In this document: one piece after another, positions 1 to 7,539 of the stretch
Layout of the letters: each line of letters begins with the position of its first letter
How positions within the stretch are numbered: position 1 is the first letter of the stretch
Origin: an uncultured Verrucomicrobiae bacterium
GTDB taxonomy: Bacteria; Verrucomicrobiota; Verrucomicrobiia; JADLBR01; CALLMV01
Reading direction: 5' to 3'
Length of the DNA stretch: 38,892 nt
Assembly (NCBI GenBank): GCA_938005615.1
Contig: CALLMV010000048.1
Location: 1 to 38,892 of the forward strand
Program-made: the position numbers and the translations under genes
Notes under the pieces: generated by a model
Seen by the model: the letters and a program-made list of their open reading frames with translations, nothing else
What the model was told of the DNA's origin: nothing
Database searches by the model: none

Positions 1-177
1 AAACTTAACAGCAGCACGCACCTCAGCACGGCGAACCTCTTCTGCATGCTCTTTGATAATGCGCAGGCCGTGCTCCCTGCTTCCCTGGTGATTATTGGCC
101 ATATCCAGGATAAACAGATTTTTAAAATCAAATTCTGCTTCATTTGGAATGCGATAAGGAAATTCTGGTGGAACCAT
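1..177 (-). CDS. NeuB-family N-acetylneuraminate synthase-like protein, N-terminal fragment
   Basis: Reading the minus strand from the ATG at 177 gives 59 uninterrupted codons running off the window edge. The segment contains LFILDMANNHQG followed by HGLRIIKE and a VRAAVKF end, which matches the start of the NeuB family (sialic acid synthase TIM barrel: a first beta strand, then the N-N-H-x-G loop, then the 'KFQ' strand). Family members condense phosphoenolpyruvate with an amino sugar to make nonulosonic acids for surface glycans; whether this member does that cannot be judged from the fragment. The other 80-90% of the protein lies outside the window. It is encoded downstream of msrB on the same strand, with 141 bp between them. 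Family call is from motif recognition only. Confidence 0.7.
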   Translation of the reverse strand, partial: MVPPEFPYRIPNEAEFDFKNLFILDMANNHQGSREHGLRIIKEHAEEVRRAEVRAAVKF

Positions 178-318
178 AGAGCAAGTGTTTGTTATTTAGT
201 CTTAAGATGCAAATTTTTCACGTTTTTTAGCAACGGCTATCGTGTAAGAGAAGGTTAAACAACAGATCAACACTCAAGGTTTGTCGTAGAATACAGTTAT
301 GGGGTGCATGAGACCAAT

Positions 319-909
319 TTATTTTTTGAGGACCTCATCTACAAAATCTCCATAGCCTTCTTCCGCCATTTTATCGACAGGAATGAATCTAAGGGCGGCA
401 GAATTAATACAGTAACGCAGCCCGGTAGGCTGCGGCCCATCGTTAAACACGTGCCCCAAATGGCTATCGGCCTTTTTGCCACGCACCTCCGTACGAATCA
501 TACCATGCGAAAAGTCAACTTTCTCGATAATGGCATCCTTATCAACAGGCTTTGTGAAACTTGGCCAACCCGTACCCGAATCAAATTTATCAGCCGAACT
601 AAAAAGTGGCTCGCCCGAAATGACGCAGACATACAGGCCAGGTTTTTTGTTATCCCAGTAAGCGTTATGGAACGGTCGCTCTGTTCCATTCAACTTGGTA
701 ATTCTGTACTGTTCAGGGGATAGCAATCGCCGCAGCTCTTCATCGTCTTGGGGCATGGCACAGTAATTATGATCGGCGTCAGTTTCCTTCGAGCAGGATG
801 TGTTCTCTCTTTCAGTTGATCGTTCGGCCATGAGTGAAAAGCTCCAAAAATATCCAAAAAGCAAAAATCCTGCAGTCGAAATTAGCAACAAACTAATTAC
901 CATCCGCAT
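319..909 (-). CDS. msrB: Membrane-anchored peptide-methionine (R)-S-oxide reductase (MsrB), zinc-free type
   Basis: 196 aa. Residues 4-27 form a hydrophobic N-terminal anchor or uncleaved signal, so the catalytic domain (about 55-190) should lie in the periplasm. Family motifs are clear: SGTGWPSF (111-118), [10 protein letters not shown] (150-159) and the catalytic cysteine C167 in [11 protein letters not shown]. MsrB reduces methionine-R-sulfoxide in proteins, with electrons from a thioredoxin-like donor; the DsbD in this window (15096-17255) could supply them, but that is inference. The usual CxxC zinc site is degenerate (C95 then VIS, so CxxS) and there is no second cysteine pair after C167, which places it among the zinc-free MsrB forms. 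Two near-adjacent ATG codons (909 and 903) could each be the start. Confidence 0.93.
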   Translation of the reverse strand: MRMVISLLLISTAGFLLFGYFWSFSLMAERSTERENTSCSKETDADHNYCAMPQDDEELRRLLSPEQYRITKLNGTERPFHNAYWDNKKPGLYVCVISGEPLFSSADKFDSGTGWPSFTKPVDKDAIIEKVDFSHGMIRTEVRGKKADSHLGHVFNDGPQPTGLRYCINSAALRFIPVDKMAEEGYGDFVDEVLKK

Positions 910-1065
910 GATGGAAACTTAAACTATAAGGGTAAATCATAAGTAGCATTTTTAGCACTAAGTTGTTTATAGATTTGCATTTTTTCATAATTTTTTTATT
1001 TTTTAATGAATTGGTTAACTGAATTATATAATATACTCAAAACTTGTAGCATGAAAGTGTGTGTT
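910..1065. other. AT-rich intergenic spacer between rhomboid gene and msrB
   Basis: About 155 bp of very AT-rich sequence between the rhomboid stop and the msrB start. It probably holds the msrB promoter because msrB is transcribed leftwards from here, but I could not fix a convincing -35/-10 pair. No ORF or hairpin of note is visible. Confidence 0.5.
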
Positions 1066-1929
1066 TCAGGTTTTATCCAAAATTTGCTGAGCTTTTTGCA
1101 AAATTTTTTTCTCGGATTCTGTAAGGTTGTGATAACCGACCAATTTTACTTTGTCTAAGACAGGATCTACAGCCTGCATCACATAATCCTTGGTTTCAGT
1201 AATTCTCTCAGGATCATGATCTGTAAATTCAGAATAACTTTCACTCTTTTGTAGATCATCTTCCAAGAAATCAGTTATGAAAGGGCTAAATTTATTTTCA
1301 CAATTTTTGAGATAACATGAGTAAACAAACCCTGCAACCATTCCACCTAGGTGCGCAAGGTGAGCAATGCGACCGGCGTTTCCACCATCATTAATTGATG
1401 AAAGAGCGAGAATCACGGTGAGACCCAAATATCCAATCGCAATCCACCTGGCCTCAATTGGCACTGGAATGGGGAAAAGCCATACACGTTCCCGTGGATA
1501 CAGTGTCGCAAACGCCACTACTAACGCAAGCACGGAAGCACTAGCGCCCACTAAAACACCACCTCCCCAATTGAATGCGAGCCAGAGACCGGCACCAAGT
1601 AAACCCCCTAGCAGGTATATGCCCAGCAAATGCTTCCAACCCAGATTGTCCTCCAGAACACGTCCTAAAAACCACAACCCAACCATGTTGCATACGATAT
1701 GCAGCACGCCAGCGTGAAGAAACATGTAAGTAAAGACCGTCCAGAGATCTTCTCCCTCGGCAAACTCTAACCCGCTGAGTGCACCGATGGCAAACAGAGG
1801 TGAGGAAGTCAGATTTTGTCCTTCCGCAACCGTAAGCAGGCAAGTGATGAAAACACCAATGTTAAGGATTAAGAGCCATTTTGTGACCACAGGTTGGCGG
1901 CTGTAGTGTTCGCTATACTCCAGACTCAT
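1066..1929 (-). CDS. Rhomboid family intramembrane serine protease
   Basis: 287 aa with about six hydrophobic segments between residues 17 and 207. The rhomboid core is complete: the HxxxN motif H77-N81 (LHIVCNM) in TM2, the serine motif G128-A-S130-A in TM4, and the second catalytic residue in AHLAHLGG (most likely H193) in TM6. Rhomboids cleave membrane proteins within or next to their transmembrane segments. The usual GASG is GASA here, which some active bacterial rhomboids also have. A hydrophilic C-terminal tail of about 80 residues ends in LTESEKKILQKA, a small helical cytoplasmic domain often seen at the end of Verrucomicrobial and Bacteroidetes rhomboids. There is no Shine-Dalgarno sequence upstream. 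Substrate unknown. Confidence 0.92.
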   Translation of the reverse strand: MSLEYSEHYSRQPVVTKWLLILNIGVFITCLLTVAEGQNLTSSPLFAIGALSGLEFAEGEDLWTVFTYMFLHAGVLHIVCNMVGLWFLGRVLEDNLGWKHLLGIYLLGGLLGAGLWLAFNWGGGVLVGASASVLALVVAFATLYPRERVWLFPIPVPIEARWIAIGYLGLTVILALSSINDGGNAGRIAHLAHLGGMVAGFVYSCYLKNCENKFSPFITDFLEDDLQKSESYSEFTDHDPERITETKDYVMQAVDPVLDKVKLVGYHNLTESEKKILQKAQQILDKT

Positions 1930-1995
1930 TTTTCAGTACATTGGCACAAATCAGTCTATTGTCCAATACTCTAAGCTCCCCGGCTAAATAACATT

Positions 1996-2256
1996 TTAGC
2001 TTTTCCTAAAACGCTCCGGAGCCCAGATTTCTGGTACGGGATCCACACCGCCTTCGCACCCAGGTCGGCAGCGAAGAACTCTCCAGATTATCAGACAGCA
2101 GCCTCTCGTCACTCCGTGTGTTTTTAAGGCTTCAACTGCATAACGGGAGCATGAGGGATAAAAACGGCAACCACACATCGGCCCGCCTAAGTAATGTATT
2201 AGTGGCGATAGGGTCAATTGATAGATGCGTATTAAAAAAATCAAAAACCATCTCAT
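1996..2256 (-). CDS. yidD: YidD-family membrane protein insertion efficiency factor
   Basis: 86 aa from the ATG at 2256. The family hallmarks are present: RWFLIFLIRIYQLTLSPL at the start, then CRFYPSCSRYAVEAL with the conserved cysteines, then the G-x-C-x-P stretch CRPGCEGGVDPVP. YidD is a small peripheral inner-membrane protein that assists YidC-dependent insertion. The start is decided by a 4-bp ATGA overlap with the rnpA stop (2253-2255), the usual translational coupling in this gene pair; an upstream extension of the same frame to 2286 lies inside rnpA and is not needed. A short inverted repeat (GCTAAA, 1983-1988, and TTTAGC, 1995-2000) overlaps its stop codon but has no T-run on the coding strand. 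Confidence 0.93.
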   Translation of the reverse strand: MRWFLIFLIRIYQLTLSPLIHYLGGPMCGCRFYPSCSRYAVEALKTHGVTRGCCLIIWRVLRCRPGCEGGVDPVPEIWAPERFRKS

Positions 2257-2615
2257 GATGTGAGCCTTTGCGCGATTCTGTACCAAAGAGTAGCGAGTTC
2301 CATTCGCAAGGTTTTGCTATCCGCAGATCCAGAGCCAGCCCGTGCGACAATCACCAAATCCACAGCTTTACATAATTCCATACGATGTAACCGGAAAAAT
2401 TCCCTCACTAATCTTCGCAGTCGGGCTCTCTCATGGGAAAGACCACTTTTGCGCGTAGTGATGACTCCCAGCCGAGAGGCCTTGGCTTGAACATGAATCC
2501 ACTGCGCATGCCAGTAGCGTCCTGCAAGTTTTTGCCCGGAATTCTTGACGGATTCAAACTCCAGTCTCTTACGGATTCTTGCATCTTTACGAAAAGTAAA
2601 TTTCTCTCCCGGCAC
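2253..2615 (-). CDS. rnpA: Ribonuclease P protein component
   Basis: 120 aa, the normal size. RnpA binds the RNase P RNA and helps it trim the 5' leader of pre-tRNAs. The N-terminus FTFRKDARIRKRLEFESV and the basic RNR-like helix (HERARLRRLVREFFR) match the family. The start is taken at a GTG (2615), which gives the conserved N-terminus at the expected distance and has GGGGAG four bases upstream; the ATG at 2617 is in another frame. Downstream it overlaps yidD by ATGA. Unusually, rpmH, which normally sits directly upstream of rnpA, is not there: only 54 bp separate rnpA from the stop of the phospholipase-D-like gene, and no L34 reading frame is visible. Confidence 0.93.
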   Translation of the reverse strand: MPGEKFTFRKDARIRKRLEFESVKNSGQKLAGRYWHAQWIHVQAKASRLGVITTRKSGLSHERARLRRLVREFFRLHRMELCKAVDLVIVARAGSGSADSKTLRMELATLWYRIAQRLTS

Positions 2616-2669
2616 ATGACTCCCCAGATTTCCCTCAACGGCTAAACCCTCGATATATTTTAGTGAAAC

Positions 2670-4100
2670 CTAGATTCTAGTGACTGGTTGTCTGTTTTTA
2701 AACCGCTTTATTGCAAACACAAAAATAAAAACCAAACTCATCACTATCATAGCTAAGTGATGAGGCTCAGGTATTCTAGAAATAATGTAGTCAGCAAATT
2801 GCACATCGCTCAAACTCAGGACAGCTTGCGTATTAACGATATCTGCAAAGATTCTTAAGTGTTGGTAGGCGATCTGCGAGTGGTTAATAAACAGCATGTT
2901 TTCGTCATTTTGGTTTGTGCTAGCTACTGTATTACGGGTAGCCTGAGCGGTCCAGTTGGCAGATCCCGTGATAGTAGTAAATCCGTCGATAACGCAGTAT
3001 TTTGTGTGCACTAAATCTGTTACAGAGCCTGTGTCTGGATTGAGCGGACCGCCAGCCACTTCGTCAGCGACATAAAAATTCATGTTAGCAAATGCCGCTG
3101 GAGATGAGTAGTTCGCAGGGTTATTTAGTATCGCCCAAGCAGCAGCAGAGAAACTTGTTATGTCAGATTGTGGCATAACGATGTGCACCTCTGCCCCATT
3201 GTTAGCAGCGCTAATGATAGCGTTCGGTAAAAGAGCTGACGAAAAGTCTCCAAGTTTATTGAGAGCAAGAACAACAGAAGACGTGGCATTTGAAATGGCA
3301 TTTGCAATAAAGGATGCAGGATTATCCCCGTTGGGAGTTGTGTTATCATCACTTGGTGAGAACATCACCCACGCTGTTCCGTTGCCGGAATCAAAACTGA
3401 TCCCTGGACCAGAGGGGGGGAGATCAAAGGTTTTCGCTTTCAGAGGGTTATTGTGCCAAAGTCCATCTCCATTAACTGCGGGGCTCCCATGCAGTTGAGC
3501 CGCTTCAGAAGCATAGCGGTTGAAGAGCTGCACACTTTTTATTTCGACAGCCGAGTTCCACTGAAAAGTATGTGCGCCAGCGGTAAAGTTCGCAGAACCT
3601 GTAAAAATACCGGTCTCAGTGGGATCAGAAGTAGAAGTGCGACGATCCCAAGCGAAAAACTTATTGTGATGAATACCTGAGGAAGAATTTACAGTTTCGA
3701 GAGAAAAATTCGATGAGTAAAGTGTTAGTAGATTATTGAGTGTGTTACCGTTTGCATTTGTAATAGTAGCGAAATTCGCTGAATTTACTGTATCCATAGT
3801 CATGCAAATGGTAGCACCGGCTTATAGTGCCGTTTCAATTGCTGTTAAAATCCCTCCAGCACCTTGGTTGCCTCCACTAAAAGTAAATCCGTTCAGATAG
3901 CCAATATCCCCTGCGCCGAGAGATGAAAGTCTGTTAACAAAAGCATCTCGATAGTCATTTTCCCCAGGGCCTAAAACGGAAGAATTTTGGTCTGGGCGGC
4001 TAGAGTAAATCGCAAAGTCTGAGCCAACAAAGCTAAGTGCAAATACTTGATTAATAAGTATATGAAAAAAAAGAACAGAAAGAAACTCTTTAATATTCAT
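2670..4100 (-). pseudogene. PEP-CTERM anchored phospholipase-D/endonuclease-like protein, interrupted by an in-frame TAA
   Basis: Two open stretches in the same frame (4100-3825 and 3821-2670) are separated only by a TAA at 3822-3824; read through, they give one 475-residue protein. The N-terminus has a signal peptide (ends near VFALS). Two HKD motifs of the phospholipase D superfamily are present: HHNKFFAWD and, about 210 residues later, HTKYCVID followed by GSANWT. The C-terminus is a PEP-CTERM sorting signal: IPEPHH, a hydrophobic helix, then the basic KRFKNRQ. The intact ancestor would be an exported, exosortase-anchored enzyme; PLD-fold enzymes cut phosphodiester bonds in lipids or nucleic acids, and the substrate cannot be told. 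The stop leaves only the signal peptide and first domain strand in frame from the native start; reinitiation at the ATG at 3803 or 3797 would give a protein with no signal peptide. Confidence 0.82.
3822..3824 (-). other. In-frame TAA stop within the phospholipase-D-like gene
   Basis: Codons read GCA CTA TAA GCC GGT: the frame before (ending IETAL) and after (AGATICMTM) is the same, with no length change, so this is a nonsense substitution rather than a frameshift. Confidence 0.85.
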
Positions 4101-4103
4101 GTT

Positions 4104-4121
4104 TTTAGTATTTTTACTAAA
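4104..4121. promoter_or_regulatory. Perfect 7-bp inverted repeat just upstream of the phospholipase-D-like gene
   Basis: TTTAGTA (4104-4110), TTTT, TACTAAA (4115-4121). The repeat begins 3 bases before the ATG (4100), where a ribosome binding site would be expected but none is seen. It could be an operator or a hairpin masking the start; in such AT-rich sequence chance is also possible. Confidence 0.35.
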
Positions 4122-4331
4122 TAATAAAACTCCACATGTAAATTTTTTTTTGATTTTTTTTTAACCTAAAACAAAAAAGCACTCTGAAAACATTTTTTCA
4201 GTAGCAATAAACCCCAATTAAAATCTTCGAAATGCCACTTCAGTATTGTTTTTCAACGACTAACGGCACTTTGTTGGGCTCTTGGAAATACCAGAAGAAA
4301 TACATTGTGTATTTTTTACCTGAAAGTCGGA

Positions 4332-5081
4332 TCAATAAACAAGTAAGTTACCTAAGGTAACTAATTGGAATTTACCAGAAATTACTGGAGTAAATATTTT
4401 TGTAGCAGCAGCCGTCTCTGGGTGAAGATCATGGCAGAGAACGATATCCCCTCCTGTACTGGCACTTGTGATACGTGAGGCGATAACTTGCGCACCTGGT
4501 TTGCGCCAATCCTGGGGATCAACTGACCAAATAATAACCTGTAAACTGAACTCGCGGGCTATGGTGCCTTGTGTTGATCTGAAAGAACCATAGGGAGGTC
4601 GAAAATATCGCGGAGATACGCCGCAGATATCCTCAATCACTTTCTGCGTCTTTTCCAACTCAGAACGAACTATAATGTCACTAAGTTTTGCTAAGTCTGG
4701 ATGGGTATAGGAGTGGTTCGCGAGTTCGTGCCCTTCGTTGCGCACACGACGAGCTAGCTGAGGATTTGCCTTAACTCGTTGACCAATCATAAAAAATGTG
4801 GCTTTCGCTCCTGAAGAGGCCAGAATATCAAGAATCCTGTCAGTAACGCCAGGCGTAGGACCGTCATCAAACGTCAGAGCCAGGCGGTAAGTATCGCGCG
4901 CACCGCGCATCACAAACGGCAGTCTTATTCCACTGCCGAGCTTGGTAAGCAAACTATCGATCGAGTCACCCCTGAGAGGTGCAGTGGAAAGCTGCTGCAA
5001 GTTTTGTGCAAATCCGCTCAGAGGGTAAAACAAGCCGCCACCTACCGCACTAAGGAATGCTCTTTTGGTCAGGTTGCGCAT
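4332..5081 (-). CDS. Exported polysaccharide deacetylase (NodB homology domain, CE4)
   Basis: 249 aa with an N-terminal signal peptide (basic RNLTKR, hydrophobic stretch, likely cut after GFA near residue 25). All five CE4 motifs are visible: TFDDGP (70-75, D72/D73), HSYTH (123-127, metal histidines), RPPYGS (161-166), DPQDW (188-192) and CHDLH (216-220). These metal-dependent enzymes remove N- or O-acetyl groups from chitin-like polymers, peptidoglycan or exported polysaccharide. It starts 9 bp after the amidase gene on the same strand, so the two are likely cotranscribed; the pairing argues for a cell-wall role (peptidoglycan editing), though this is inference. Length is complete for a single-domain member. 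Confidence 0.92.
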   Translation of the reverse strand: MRNLTKRAFLSAVGGGLFYPLSGFAQNLQQLSTAPLRGDSIDSLLTKLGSGIRLPFVMRGARDTYRLALTFDDGPTPGVTDRILDILASSGAKATFFMIGQRVKANPQLARRVRNEGHELANHSYTHPDLAKLSDIIVRSELEKTQKVIEDICGVSPRYFRPPYGSFRSTQGTIAREFSLQVIIWSVDPQDWRKPGAQVIASRITSASTGGDIVLCHDLHPETAAATKIFTPVISGKFQLVTLGNLLVY

Positions 5082-5090
5082 AGCCCGAAG

Positions 5091-6098
5091 TTACTTGGTG
5101 GAGGCCGTGTAGCTAACACGGCCATCTAAAGCATTCATGTAGTCTCTAATGCCTTGACGGATGGCTTGTGCAAATTTTCTTGTAAAATCACTCCTTGCGA
5201 TGCGCGTGGCGTCTGAGCGGTGAGTCAGAAATCCGCCTTCTACAAGAACTGCTGGGCACCAAGAGTCTCGTAATACATGAAATCTAGCCTTTTTTACACC
5301 TCGGCTGTTTTCTTTGCCGTGCAGGGGTGCTATTCGTCTTTCTATCGCATCTGCCAGGAGAACGCTGTGCGTGTCAAAGGCGTGGCCAGAAAGTCGAATG
5401 TAGTCATTCTTCGAGGGACTTGACTGCATTGTCGCAGGTGCGCCGCGCGGCGCTATGGCAAATACTTCGGTACCGGTTGCATGTACACCCCCGTGGTTGA
5501 AGTGCAGGCTCACAAAAATTGCATTTCGGTGCTTTTGAGTTACAGCAGCACGTTCTGAAAGAGGTACAAAAATATCCCAGTTTCTCGTTAACACAGTCCG
5601 CAAATTTTCCTTTCTCAATTCATCTCGGAGATGCTTTGCAGATTCTAAAACGAGATCCTTTTCATCTCGGGTCCATCTGCCTCGGGCTCCGTGATCTTCA
5701 CCTCCGTGACCGGGGTCAATGATGACTGTCTCTACCAATCGGCGCGGCACGATACGTTCGGGCCTCATTATGGGCTCGATCGTTTTCGAGAGATCCGTCC
5801 TGGATAGAAGCGGAACTCCTTGGGATTCTACTATCGGGAAAGATAACCAATGTTTAACGCCATTGATAACAGCTTCGCGGCCACCAATACTGAAAGTGAG
5901 CGAGGAGGTAGCTCCGGCCATTGTAATTTGGCCAGCACCGTAGGATACAGGACGGCCAAGGTTGTAAAATTCCGCAACCTGTTCGATGCGCACGTGATCT
6001 CTTCCATTAACTTTGATTAATTCCCATGAAAAAGCTTCGTGGCTAAAGGAGGAGGCTATAAAAAAAATCAATTTAGAAAAATGGATCTTTCTAAACAT
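5091..6098 (-). CDS. Exported N-acetylmuramoyl-L-alanine amidase (Amidase_3)
   Basis: 335 aa. A signal peptide covers about residues 1-24. Residues 25-110 resemble the beta-rich N-terminal 'copper amine oxidase-like' domain common in wall hydrolases. The catalytic zinc amidase domain follows: IDPGHGGEDHGARG (H131), DEKDLVLE (E146), SLHFNH (H199) and the catalytic glutamate E287 in VLVEGGFLTH. The enzyme cuts the amide between MurNAc and L-Ala in peptidoglycan, typically during cell separation. It is the first gene of a probable two-gene operon with the deacetylase. It is divergent from the protease gene at 6214, with 115 bp of shared upstream DNA. Confidence 0.93.
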   Translation of the reverse strand: MFRKIHFSKLIFFIASSFSHEAFSWELIKVNGRDHVRIEQVAEFYNLGRPVSYGAGQITMAGATSSLTFSIGGREAVINGVKHWLSFPIVESQGVPLLSRTDLSKTIEPIMRPERIVPRRLVETVIIDPGHGGEDHGARGRWTRDEKDLVLESAKHLRDELRKENLRTVLTRNWDIFVPLSERAAVTQKHRNAIFVSLHFNHGGVHATGTEVFAIAPRGAPATMQSSPSKNDYIRLSGHAFDTHSVLLADAIERRIAPLHGKENSRGVKKARFHVLRDSWCPAVLVEGGFLTHRSDATRIARSDFTRKFAQAIRQGIRDYMNALDGRVSYTASTK

Positions 6099-6213
6099 AA
6101 CCCTTGTTAATAATCATGCGAATGTAACCATGCAGGTCAAGGGCCAATTCAGCAAAATCAAAAAAAAAAGTTTGTTTGAGGAGTTTTGGAACGCGGAGTG
6201 CTAAAATTATTTT

Positions 6214-7521
6214 ATGAATGCACTGTTCAAATCATCCTTAACCCCCCTTTTTATCTTTAGCCAACTAGCTCTTCACGGACAAATCAGCGAGCCTGTCCTG
6301 CTTAATTCCTCCGTCACGATTACGCCTCCCTACAATTCGACAGTTTACGTTAGCAGCATTTTTTCAGGCGTAGGTTACAGAAGCAGTGGGTCAGTTGCTT
6401 GGTATGAAAATTTAATTTTTACAACCGCTCACAATGTTTATGACTCCGGGAGGTGGGCCACAAATGTGGCTTTTGTGCGAGGTTGGCATAGTAATTATCC
6501 ACCTAGTGCCGCGCAAGTTACTCCTGTTAGAGGTTACCGCATTCACGGGAGTTATGCCGGCCTAGCAAGATCTGCTGGCATGAATAATCCCCAGACTTTT
6601 TCGGCAGACCTAGCAGTCGCCTTTGGCCTTAACGGGACTAATTATGGCCCGCCTCTGCCAGTAAATTTTGACGGATCACCTGTTCTTAGAAACCCGTTGC
6701 ATCAAAAAATGATTATGGGTTATCCAAGTCGACTCGATGCAAGCGGAAAACCAGGTGGCTTTTTCTTACATTCACTTTTACCTTTCACAAATCCATTCGG
6801 TGTTGTCACCGGAAGTTATTTATCGCTTAAAAATTTTGTTACGGGTAGCGGAAACAGCGGCGGTCCCGTCGTAGCACAAGTCGGTGGAGCCTGGCAACAA
6901 GTAGGTGTGTTAGTAGCCGGTTCACGTAGCTCATTGGGGGTTTATGCTTTAGATACACCTGCCAGAAACACCGCTTTAGAGGCGCTAAACGCTGCGGGTG
7001 GGCCTGCATCACCGCCTAGCACACCTACACCACCAACTCCTATGCCTCCCTTACAGCCTACCCCAGCACCAACAGCAGCACCTCAACCAACTTCTCCACC
7101 CCATGTGCCACCGCCCTCGGGAACCATAACTCCACCCACACCTCAACCCGTCAAAATGGTTTTCGCAAATAATACGCCGCTTAATCTTCCCGACGGCACA
7201 AGCACGTATTTAACACAGGATATCAACGTTAACAACTTACCTAGCTATCTCTTATCGGCCGAATTTTCACTACTTATCGAAACTCCTAATGCTGGAGATA
7301 TAGATGCATATCTTCGCGCGCCATCAGGAAGAATTAGTTTTGTAGCAAAGAACAATATCGGAAACAGATCTATCAACTTAAACCTGAGAAATCTTAACAT
7401 CACATCAACACACTTCGGGACAAATCCAAATGGAACGTGGCGCGTGTTTATGCGTGATTTTAGGAGAAATAATTTGAGAGCTACTTACAAAAATTCTCAA
7501 ATAACGGTTGTTAGCAAATAG
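6214..7521 (+). CDS. Secreted trypsin-like serine protease with proline-rich linker and C-terminal P domain
   Basis: 435 aa. A signal peptide (1-22, ends HGQ) leads into a chymotrypsin-fold domain with the full triad: H73 in FTTAHN, D132 in SADLAVAF and S215 in GSGNSGGP. A linker of about 50 residues (264-314) is made mostly of Pro, Thr and Ser. The last 110 residues look like a P/Homo-B domain (FANNTPLNLPDG start, LLIETPNAGDIDAYLRAPSG, NPNGTWRVFMRD), the beta-sandwich usually found after subtilisin-like proteases. P domain on a trypsin-type protease is less common. It is followed after 18 bp by a membrane-anchored protein on the same strand, which may work with it. Substrate unknown. Confidence 0.9.
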   Translation: MNALFKSSLTPLFIFSQLALHGQISEPVLLNSSVTITPPYNSTVYVSSIFSGVGYRSSGSVAWYENLIFTTAHNVYDSGRWATNVAFVRGWHSNYPPSAAQVTPVRGYRIHGSYAGLARSAGMNNPQTFSADLAVAFGLNGTNYGPPLPVNFDGSPVLRNPLHQKMIMGYPSRLDASGKPGGFFLHSLLPFTNPFGVVTGSYLSLKNFVTGSGNSGGPVVAQVGGAWQQVGVLVAGSRSSLGVYALDTPARNTALEALNAAGGPASPPSTPTPPTPMPPLQPTPAPTAAPQPTSPPHVPPPSGTITPPTPQPVKMVFANNTPLNLPDGTSTYLTQDINVNNLPSYLLSAEFSLLIETPNAGDIDAYLRAPSGRISFVAKNNIGNRSINLNLRNLNITSTHFGTNPNGTWRVFMRDFRRNNLRATYKNSQITVVSK

Positions 7522-7539
7522 TTCCCCAAAGCTCGCGAA

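Noticed and set aside
1983-2004. Hairpin GCTAAA/TTTAGC followed by TTTT as terminator
   Set aside because: The T-run follows on the plus strand while all genes here are on the minus strand; stem is AT-rich and overlaps the yidD stop.
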